From positions 1 to 29,135 of the forward strand of contig NZ_JALXPE010000049.1 in NCBI RefSeq assembly GCF_025143365.1: a stretch of DNA of 29,135 bases, in the 5' to 3' direction. The DNA is from Microbacterium sp. p3-SID336 (lineage in GTDB: Bacteria > Actinomycetota > Actinomycetes > Actinomycetales > Microbacteriaceae). The notes beneath the pieces were generated by a model, which was not told the origin of the DNA, searched no databases, and was given only the letters and a program-made list of their open reading frames with translations. Below are positions 23,481-29,135 of this stretch, piece by piece. Numbering within the stretch: the first letter of the stretch is position 1; each line of letters starts with the position of its first letter. Position numbers and translations under genes: made by a program.

Positions 23481-24100
23481 CGCCCGTGCGCGTGCTGCTC
23501 GTCGACGACCACCCCATCGTGCGGGCGGGCGTCCGATCCCTGCTCGACCACCGCGACGACGTGGAGACGGTGGGCGAAGCGGCCTCCGGCGAGGAGGCCG
23601 TGCGCCTCGCGCGGCACCTCCATCCCGACGTGGTGCTGTGCGACCTGCGCCTGGGCGACGGCATGGACGGCGTGCAGACCACGGCGGCGCTGCGCGCCCT
23701 CGACCCGGCGCCCGCGGTGCTGATCCTCACGACGTTCGACCGTGACGCCGAGATCCTCGGGGCGATCGAGACGGGCGCTGCCGGGTACCTGCTCAAGGAC
23801 ATCCCGCCGGACGACATCGTGCGGGCGATCCGGGAGGCGGCGCGCGGCGGCTTCGTGCTCACGCCGGAGCTGAGCGCGCGAGTCGGGCAGGTGCTGCGCG
23901 CGCCCCGCGTGCACCTCACCGACCGCGAGCGCGAGGTGCTGCGACTGCTGGACACGGGCGCCTCCAATCGCGAGATCGCGAAGACCCTGTTCGTCACGGA
24001 GGCCACGGTCAAGACCCACCTGGTGCACGTGTTCGAGAAGCTGGGCGCGGACTCGCGTGCCAGGGCCGTGGCGATCGCCCGGGAGACCGGGCTCCTCTGA
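23477..24100 (+). CDS. NarL/FixJ-type response regulator
   Basis: A 207-aa response regulator, partner of the kinase directly upstream. The receiver domain (residues 3-120) has the acidic pair Asp10/Asp11 (LLVDDHP), the phosphoacceptor Asp56 (VVLCDLRLGD), Thr85/Thr86 and Lys107 (YLLKD). The C-terminal LuxR-type helix-turn-helix is at about 142-205 (LTDREREVLRLLDTGASNREIAKTLFVTEATVKTHLVHVFEKLG). The start is fixed by the ATGA overlap and a strong GGGGGAGGG purine tract. It acts as a DNA-binding activator or repressor once phosphorylated. The DUF2871-like gene 94 bases downstream on the same strand is a plausible target, but no binding site is visible. Confidence 0.94.
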   Translation: MTPVRVLLVDDHPIVRAGVRSLLDHRDDVETVGEAASGEEAVRLARHLHPDVVLCDLRLGDGMDGVQTTAALRALDPAPAVLILTTFDRDAEILGAIETGAAGYLLKDIPPDDIVRAIREAARGGFVLTPELSARVGQVLRAPRVHLTDREREVLRLLDTGASNREIAKTLFVTEATVKTHLVHVFEKLGADSRARAVAIARETGLL

Positions 24101-24194
24101 GAGCACCGCGCCGCCGCATCCGCATCTCAACCGTTCGATGGATCCGCGGATCCGGGCCGCGACGGAGGCTGGAAGCGACCCGAAAGGAACACCC

Positions 24195-24641
24195 ATGCGC
24201 CGCCTCTTCTACGCCGCCTTCGCCTCCATGCTGGTCGGGGTCGCCTCCGGCCTCTTCTACCGCGAGTTCACCAAGCTCAACGACTTCCCCGAGGGCGCCC
24301 CCACGCAGCTCGGTCTCGTCCACACGCACCTGCTCGTGCTCGGCTTCGTCGTGTACCTCGTCGTGATGCTGCTGGAGAAGGCCTTCACGCTCTCGGCGAG
24401 CCGCCTGTTCGGCTGGTTCTTCTGGCTCTACACCGCCGGGCTCGTGCTGACCTCGGCGATGCTCCTCTGGCACGGCTCGCTGACCGTGATGGGGCTCGAG
24501 TCGACGAAGATGATCGCGGGCATCGCCGGGCTCGGGCACATGCTGCTCGCGGCGGGCATGGTCCTGCTGTTCCTGGCCCTGCGCACGCGCCTCCCTGCCG
24601 CGAACGCCGCCCCCGCCGAGCTCGCCCCCACCACGGCCTGA
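24195..24641 (+). CDS. DUF2871-like four-helix membrane protein
   Basis: A 148-aa integral membrane protein resembling the DUF2871 family. Four hydrophobic segments are visible: about residues 5-22, 42-62, 73-95 and 105-128. Conserved histidines lie at segment ends (LGLVHTHLLVLGF, SAMLLWHGS, GLGHMLLAAG), as in distant haem- or metal-binding cytochrome-like membrane proteins, although no function is assigned to the family. The ATG has AAGGA eight bases upstream. It follows the two-component pair on the same strand after a 94-base gap and could be read through from it or have its own promoter. Downstream lies the long inverted repeat. Confidence 0.85.
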   Translation: MRRLFYAAFASMLVGVASGLFYREFTKLNDFPEGAPTQLGLVHTHLLVLGFVVYLVVMLLEKAFTLSASRLFGWFFWLYTAGLVLTSAMLLWHGSLTVMGLESTKMIAGIAGLGHMLLAAGMVLLFLALRTRLPAANAAPAELAPTTA

Positions 24642-24648
24642 CGCTCTG

Positions 24649-24742
24649 CGCCGTTCACAACTCAGGAGAAGCGGCCCCACCGCACCCGAACCCGGCGGAT
24701 CGGGCGCGGAGGGCCGACGGATCTCCTGAGTTGTGAACGGCG
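24649..24742. repeat. Long nested inverted repeat between convergent genes
   Basis: Two perfectly complementary 21-base arms (24649-24669 and 24722-24742; core GTTCACAACTCAGGAGA) enclose 52 bases. Inside, two further collinear stems pair: CGGCCC 24672-24677 with 24711-24716, and CCCGA 24685-24689 with 24700-24704. The whole 94 bases can fold into one extended hairpin. It begins 8 bases after the DUF2871-like stop and ends 16 bases before the amino acid permease stop. It could be a bidirectional terminator, a REP-like palindromic element or a structured RNA. Confidence 0.75.
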
Positions 24743-24757
24743 TCGTGCGCGGACGGA

Positions 24758-26221
24758 TCAGTCGGCTTCCACCGAGTCGTCGCGCAGGTACGCGATGTGG
24801 GCCGCGTGGCGGGAGAGGTGATGCGGCGACTTCCGCACGAACAGCCACGCCACGATCAGGATCGCGAACCAGATCGGCGTCACCAGCAGCGCGGTCAGCG
24901 TGTCCGGCTGGGTGGTCAGCGCCCACAGGATGAACACGAAGAACGCGAGCACCACGAACACCATGAACACGCCGCCCGGCATCTTGAACGCCGAGGCCGC
25001 GGCCTTCTCCGGTCGCGTGCGCCGGTACACGAGGTAGCTGCAGAGGAAGATCGTCCACACGAACATGAAGCACACGGCGGACACCGTGGTGACCATGTCG
25101 AACGCGGTGCCGATGTCCTTGCCCGCGTAGAGCAGCACGACGCCGGACAGCAGCAGGATGCACGACAGGAACAGGGCGTTCTGCGGCACCCGGCGCTTCG
25201 AGAGCCGTCCGAACAGCTTCGGGGCATCGCCGTCCTGCGCCAGCCCGAACACCATCCGCGAGGTCGAGTAGATGCCCGAGTTCGCGCTGGACATGGCCGA
25301 GGTCAGCACCACGAGGTTCACGACGGTCGCCGCGATGCCGAGCCCCGCGAGGGCGAACATCGCGATGAACGGGCTCTCGCCGGCCACGTACTCGGTCCAC
25401 GGGGTGACCGCCATCAGCACGATCAGCGCACCGACGTAGAACAGCAGCACGCGGATCGGGATGGCGTTGATGGCCTTGGGGAGGTTGCGCTTCGGGTCCT
25501 TCGTCTCGGCGGCGGCGGTGCCGACGAGCTCGATGCCGACGAACGCGAACACGGCGATCTGGAACCCCGCGACGAAGCCGAGGAACCCGTGCGGGAACAT
25601 GCCGCCGTGGTTCCAGAGGTTCGCGAAGCTGGCGGTGCCGGCGTCGTGCTGGAAACCGGTGAAGATCATCACCAGGCCGGTGATGATGAGCGCGACGATG
25701 GCCACGATCTTGATCAGCGCGAACCAGAACTCCATCTCGCCGAACGCGGCCACGGTGGGCAGGTTGAGGGCGAGCAGGATCACGACCACGAGCAGCCCGG
25801 GGATCCACAGCGGGATGCCCGGGATCAGCGCGTCCGTGTAGCCGGCGATCGCGATGACGTCGGCCACGCCGGTGACGACCCAGCAGAACCAGTAGGTCCA
25901 GCCGGTGAAGAAGCCCGCCCACGGGCCGAGCAGGTCGCTCGCGAAGTCGCTGAACGACTTGTACTTGAGGTTGGACAGCAGCAGCTCGCCCATCGCCCGC
26001 ATGACGAAGAACAGCATGAAGCCGATGATCATGTACACGAAGATCACCGACGGCCCCGCCACCGAGATGGTCTTCCCGCTGCCCATGAACAGCCCCGTGC
26101 CGATGGCCCCGCCGATCGCGAGCAGCTGGATGTGACGGTTGCTCAGCGCCCGCCGCAGATGCTCCTCGCCCTCGGCCGGTGCCGCTGCCTTCCCGATCGC
26201 CCCCGTGTCTTCCCTGGTCAC
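24758..26221 (-). CDS. Amino acid permease, APC superfamily (CycA-like)
   Basis: A 487-aa secondary transporter with about 12 membrane helices that brings amino acids in, probably with protons. Helix 1 carries the APC substrate-backbone signature GGAIGTGLFMGSG. FAFVGIELVGTAAAETKDPKRNLPKAIN is the helix 6-7 region, and SANSGIYSTSRMVFGLAQDGDAPKLFGRLSKRRVPQNAL is the loop after helix 8. These resemble the D-serine/D-alanine/glycine transporter CycA and related AnsP/GabP proteins; specificity cannot be fixed by eye. The start is GTG at 26219-26221, with GGAGG eight bases upstream. The frame is open far further, but the upstream residues are translated non-coding and mmsB-like sequence. It is separated by 83 bases from the sugar permease gene on the same strand and appears to be a separate unit. 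Confidence 0.92.
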   Translation of the reverse strand: MTREDTGAIGKAAAPAEGEEHLRRALSNRHIQLLAIGGAIGTGLFMGSGKTISVAGPSVIFVYMIIGFMLFFVMRAMGELLLSNLKYKSFSDFASDLLGPWAGFFTGWTYWFCWVVTGVADVIAIAGYTDALIPGIPLWIPGLLVVVILLALNLPTVAAFGEMEFWFALIKIVAIVALIITGLVMIFTGFQHDAGTASFANLWNHGGMFPHGFLGFVAGFQIAVFAFVGIELVGTAAAETKDPKRNLPKAINAIPIRVLLFYVGALIVLMAVTPWTEYVAGESPFIAMFALAGLGIAATVVNLVVLTSAMSSANSGIYSTSRMVFGLAQDGDAPKLFGRLSKRRVPQNALFLSCILLLSGVVLLYAGKDIGTAFDMVTTVSAVCFMFVWTIFLCSYLVYRRTRPEKAAASAFKMPGGVFMVFVVLAFFVFILWALTTQPDTLTALLVTPIWFAILIVAWLFVRKSPHHLSRHAAHIAYLRDDSVEAD

Positions 26222-26304
26222 GCCACTCTCCTCCGGTCGTCGTCGACGTTGCGCTCCGACGCTACCCGCCGCGGGCCGGATCACCGGAATCCTGGCTAGA
26301 ACGG

Positions 26305-27483
26305 TCAGCGCGCGGCGCCCGCCCTCCGCTTGTTCCAGACGTCGAAGGCCACGGCGACGAGCAGCACGAGACCCTTCACCACCTGCTGCGTGGACTGCTC
26401 GAGGCCCATCAGCTGCATCCCGTTGCTCATCACGGCCATGATGAGTCCACCCACGATCGCGCCGCTGACCCGGCCGACTCCTCCGGTCACCGCGGCGCCG
26501 CCGATGAAGCACGCCGCGATCGCATCCAGCTCGAACATGTTGCCCGCGCCGGGCTGGGCGCCGTTCGTGCGCGAGGAGAAGACCACGCCGGCGACCGCGG
26601 CCAGGAAGCCCATGTTCACGAAGATCCAGAAGTTCACCTTCCGCACGTTCACGCCGCTGAGCAGCGCCGCGTGCAGGTTGCCGCCGATCGCGTACACGTG
26701 CCGACCGAACACGCTGCGCTGGGTGATCACGCCGTAGGCGATGACGAGCACGGCCAGCAGGATCAGCACGAACGGCAGTCCCCTGCTCTGCGCGAGCTGC
26801 GCGCCGAACCACATCACGACCGCCGCGATGACGAGCAGCTTCGTCAGGAACCACGGCAGCGCCTCCACGGTCTGCGCGTGAGCCTGCGCACCGCGCCGGG
26901 CCCGTACCTGGGCGACCGTGTAGCCGACCACGCCGAGGCCGAACACCACGAGCGTGAAGACGTCGATGCCGTACCCGCCGAGCACCCCGTTGAAGAAGCC
27001 GTTCGCGATGGCGTAGTAGCCGCCTCCGAACGGCGAGAGCGACACGTTGCTCAGCACGAGGAATGTGAGCCCGCGGAAGAGCAGCATCCCCGCCAGGGTC
27101 ACGATGAAGGCGGGGATGCCCACGTACGCCACCCAGAACCCCTGCCACGCGCCGACGAGCACGCCCACGGCGAGTGCGGCGAGCACGCCCACCCACCACG
27201 GCTGCTGCATGCGGATCACCAGCACGGCGGCGGTGGCGCCGGTGAGGGCGACGACCGCCCCGACCGACAGGTCGATGTGGCCGGCGATGATGATGATGAC
27301 CATGCCGATCGCGAGGATCAGGATGTACGAGTACTGCAGCACGATGTTCGTGAGATTGCCCGGCGACAGGAACGCCGGGTTCAGCACGGCGAACAGTGCG
27401 GCGATCGCCACGAACGCGACGAAGATGCCGCTCTGACGGAGGTTGCGCGTGAGGAAGGTCGACAGGGTGCTGACGCCGTTCAT
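26305..27483 (-). CDS. mmsB: Multiple-monosaccharide ABC transporter permease (MmsB/XylH-type)
   Basis: A 392-aa CUT2-type permease with about ten membrane segments. Signature segments are [72 protein letters not shown] and [25 protein letters not shown], typical of the MmsB/GguB/XylH subfamily, which is longer than RbsC. It transports a pentose or hexose with the ATPase encoded just upstream; the genes overlap by four bases (ATGA). The start is fixed by this overlap. This class normally forms a three-gene operon with a ChvE-like binding protein ahead of the ATPase. That gene is not visible because the window's right end is unreliable. The symbol rests on family resemblance. Confidence 0.88.
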   Translation of the reverse strand: MNGVSTLSTFLTRNLRQSGIFVAFVAIAALFAVLNPAFLSPGNLTNIVLQYSYILILAIGMVIIIIAGHIDLSVGAVVALTGATAAVLVIRMQQPWWVGVLAALAVGVLVGAWQGFWVAYVGIPAFIVTLAGMLLFRGLTFLVLSNVSLSPFGGGYYAIANGFFNGVLGGYGIDVFTLVVFGLGVVGYTVAQVRARRGAQAHAQTVEALPWFLTKLLVIAAVVMWFGAQLAQSRGLPFVLILLAVLVIAYGVITQRSVFGRHVYAIGGNLHAALLSGVNVRKVNFWIFVNMGFLAAVAGVVFSSRTNGAQPGAGNMFELDAIAACFIGGAAVTGGVGRVSGAIVGGLIMAVMSNGMQLMGLEQSTQQVVKGLVLLVAVAFDVWNKRRAGAAR

Positions 27484-29021
27484 CGTTCGGTCGTCCTTTC
27501 GGCGGTCATGAGGTGCATGAGCTTCTCCTGGGTGGCGTCGGCGGTGGCGATCTGCCCCGTGATCCTGCCGAACGCGAGGGTGTAGATCCGGTCGCATATG
27601 CCGAGCAGCTCGGGCAGCTCGGAGGAGATCACGAGCACACCCTTCCCCTCGGCGGCGAGCCGGTTGATGAGGGTGTAGATCTCGTACTTGGCGCCCACGT
27701 CGATGCCGCGGGTCGGCTCGTCGAGGATCAGCACGTCCGGGTCGGTCTGCATCCACTTGCTGAGCACGACCTTCTGCTGGTTGCCTCCGGAGAGGTTCCC
27801 GACCAGCTGCAGCACGGTGGGGGACTTGATGTTCATCTCGGCCCGGTAGCGCTCGGCCACCTGGAGCTCACGGTTCGCGTCGATCCAGCCGCCCGGGCTG
27901 ATCAGGCGGAGCGAGGCGAGCGAGATGTTGTGCCGGATGTCGTCGATCAGGTTCAGGCCGTACTTCTTGCGGTCCTCGGTGACGTAGGCGATCCCGGCGC
28001 GGATCGCCGCGCTGGTCGTGGACGTGTCGACCTCGGCACCGCGGACCAGCACGCGCCCGGCGGTCCGGCGCCCGTAGGCGCGGCCGAAGACGCTCATCGC
28101 GAGCTCGGTGCGTCCGGCCCCCATGAGCCCGGCGATGCCGACGACCTCACCGGCGCGCACGTCGAGCGACGCGTGATCGACCACGATCCGCCCCGGCTGG
28201 GTGGGGTGCATCACGGTCCAGTCCTCGATGCGCAGCACCTCGTCGCCGATCGCGGGGATACGCGGAGGGTAGCGGTGGGACAGGTCGCGGCCGACCATCC
28301 CGCGGATGATCCTCTCCTGCGTCGACGCGGGGTCGTGCATGTCGAGCGTCTCGATCGTCTTCCCGTCGCGGATGATCGTGGTGCGGTCGGCGATCGCGGC
28401 GATCTCGTTGAGCTTGTGGGAGATGATGATCGACGTCATCCCGTCGTCGCGGAGGCGCCGGAGCAGGTCGAGCAGGTGCGCGGAGTCGGTGTCGTTCAGC
28501 GCCGCCGTCGGCTCGTCGAGGATGAGCAGCCGGACGTTCTTCGACAGGGCCTTCGCGATCTCGACCAGCTGCTGCTTGCCGACGCCGAGCTGGCCGACCG
28601 GGGTGGCCGGGTTCTCGTCGAGGCCGACCTGAGCGAGCAGCCGCGCGGCTTCCGCGTTGGTGCGGTCCCAGTCGATGAGGCGGTTCGCCGCGCGCCGCTC
28701 GTTGCCGAGGAAGATGTTCTCGGCGACGCTCAGATACGGGATGAGCGCGAGCTCCTGGTGGATGATGACGATGCCGACGCGCTCCGAGTCGGAGATCGAG
28801 CCGAAGCGCATCTCCGCGCCGTCGTACCGGATCTCGCCGTCGTAGCTGCCGTGCGGGTGCACCCCGGAGAGCACCTTCATGAGCGTGGACTTCCCCGCGC
28901 CGTTCTCGCCGCAGATCGCGTGGATCTCGCCGGTACGGACCTCGAGGTCGACGCCCTGGAGGGCCTTGACCCCGGGGAAGCCCTTCTCGATCGCCCGCAT
29001 CTGCAGAATCGGTGTCGACAT
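27480..29021 (-). CDS. mmsA: Multiple-monosaccharide ABC transporter ATPase (MmsA/XylG-type)
   Basis: A 513-aa double ATP-binding protein of the CUT2 (RbsA-like) type. Domain 1 has Walker A GENGAGKS (38-45), a modified signature LGVGKQQ and Walker [12 protein letters not shown]. Domain 2 has the degenerate Walker [10 protein letters not shown] normal for the family, signature LSGGNQQKV and Walker [15 protein letters not shown]. It is cytoplasmic and drives the partner permease. The ATG at 29019-29021 has an AAAGG purine stretch about nine bases upstream; an in-frame ATG six codons earlier (29037-29039) is possible but lies at the edge of dubious sequence. Upstream, after about 25 bases, the homopolymer block begins, so promoter and operon context are lost. 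Confidence 0.9.
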   Translation of the reverse strand: MSTPILQMRAIEKGFPGVKALQGVDLEVRTGEIHAICGENGAGKSTLMKVLSGVHPHGSYDGEIRYDGAEMRFGSISDSERVGIVIIHQELALIPYLSVAENIFLGNERRAANRLIDWDRTNAEAARLLAQVGLDENPATPVGQLGVGKQQLVEIAKALSKNVRLLILDEPTAALNDTDSAHLLDLLRRLRDDGMTSIIISHKLNEIAAIADRTTIIRDGKTIETLDMHDPASTQERIIRGMVGRDLSHRYPPRIPAIGDEVLRIEDWTVMHPTQPGRIVVDHASLDVRAGEVVGIAGLMGAGRTELAMSVFGRAYGRRTAGRVLVRGAEVDTSTTSAAIRAGIAYVTEDRKKYGLNLIDDIRHNISLASLRLISPGGWIDANRELQVAERYRAEMNIKSPTVLQLVGNLSGGNQQKVVLSKWMQTDPDVLILDEPTRGIDVGAKYEIYTLINRLAAEGKGVLVISSELPELLGICDRIYTLAFGRITGQIATADATQEKLMHLMTAERTTER

Positions 29022-29045
29022 GACCCGCTGCCTTTCCATGGAGAC

Positions 29046-29083
29046 GGGGGGGGGGGGGGGGCGCGGCCCCCCCCCCCCCCCCC
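29046..29083. other. G16-CGCGG-C17 homopolymer block, probable assembly artefact
   Basis: Sixteen G (29046-29061), CGCGG, then seventeen C (29067-29083). Nothing else in the window has homopolymers near this length. The block joins normal upstream sequence of the mmsA-like gene to a fragment of an unrelated gene. It looks like two low-complexity contig or read ends merged, for example poly-G dark-cycle calls, rather than native DNA. Confidence 0.7.
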
Positions 29084-29134
29084 GCGACGGTGACCGCTGT
29101 CGGACGAGGCGAGGCCGAGCTTGGCGAAGATGTT
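29084..29134 (-). pseudogene. Fragment of a LuxR-type helix-turn-helix C-terminus
   Basis: Read leftward, this stretch encodes [17 protein letters not shown]. That closely resembles the recognition-helix end of NarL/LuxR-type response regulators, which usually continue with VLAVL. Here the frame runs straight into the C17/G17 block and the protein end is missing. The gene also extends beyond the right edge. It is either a truly interrupted gene or, more likely, foreign sequence joined by misassembly. It is too short for more than a family-level call. Confidence 0.55.
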
Positions 29135-29135
29135 G

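Noticed and set aside
24140..24153. Perfect palindrome GGATCCGCGGATCC upstream of the DUF2871-like gene as an operator.
   Set aside because: It is short, GC-rich, made of overlapping common hexamers, and there is no second copy or clear promoter around it. It could be real but is not supported.
29046..29083. G-run as a G-quadruplex or phase-variable homopolymer controlling the ABC transporter.
   Set aside because: The mirror C-run, the lack of any other long homopolymer and the truncated foreign gene beyond it favour an assembly artefact.

Overview
This is a high-GC actinobacterial chromosome segment. Gene content and style (CUT1 sugar importers without their own ATPase, LacI control, a Fur/PerR-type gene next to a catalase, GTG/TTG starts, ATGA overlaps) suggest a Microbacteriaceae member such as Microbacterium. 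That placement is inferred from protein style, not from a marker gene. I see no rRNA, tRNA, CRISPR array, transposase or phage gene, and no gene-free stretch longer than about 150 bases.

Region 1 (3-10185) is a carbohydrate catabolic block. A CUT1 ABC importer (lipoprotein, two permeases) is transcribed leftward. A PaiB-type flavoprotein and a YtcJ-type amidohydrolase diverge from it. Converging on those two is a four-gene operon: TIM-barrel isomerase/epimerase, Gfo/Idh/MocA dehydrogenase, a Gfo/Idh/MocA-aldo/keto reductase fusion, and a second TIM-barrel isomerase/epimerase. The importer and the four-gene operon share a 12-base motif (AACANTGACACA) 44-49 bases upstream of their first start codons, which suggests common regulation. 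Import followed by oxidation, rearrangement or elimination and re-reduction of an unusual sugar or glycoside is the most economical reading.

Region 2 (10297-13265) holds an alpha/beta hydrolase, a monofunctional haem catalase and its presumed Fur/PerR-family regulator. The regulator has a perfect 17-base palindrome over its promoter. Two GC-rich hairpins end the catalase unit.

Region 3 (13300-20477) is a compact LacI-controlled operon: lacI, lipoprotein, two permeases, a GH130 mannoside-active enzyme and a large Tat-exported protein of unrecognised family. Its promoter can be read directly, with two CCGG-centred operators placed around the -10 element and start point. It looks like a mannoside or manno-oligosaccharide utilisation locus.

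Region 4 (20506-24641) contains housekeeping and signalling genes: a J-domain protein with a NERD-like C-terminal part, a YigZ/IMPACT protein, a NarL-type two-component pair and a DUF2871-like membrane protein. It is followed by a striking long inverted repeat between convergent genes.

Region 5 (24758-29021) holds an amino acid permease and the permease and ATPase of a multiple-monosaccharide (MmsAB/XylGH-type) importer. The last ~90 bases contain a G16 run, five bases, then a C17 run, abutting a fragment of an unrelated LuxR-type gene. I regard this as a probable assembly artefact and would not use it to infer the importer's upstream context.
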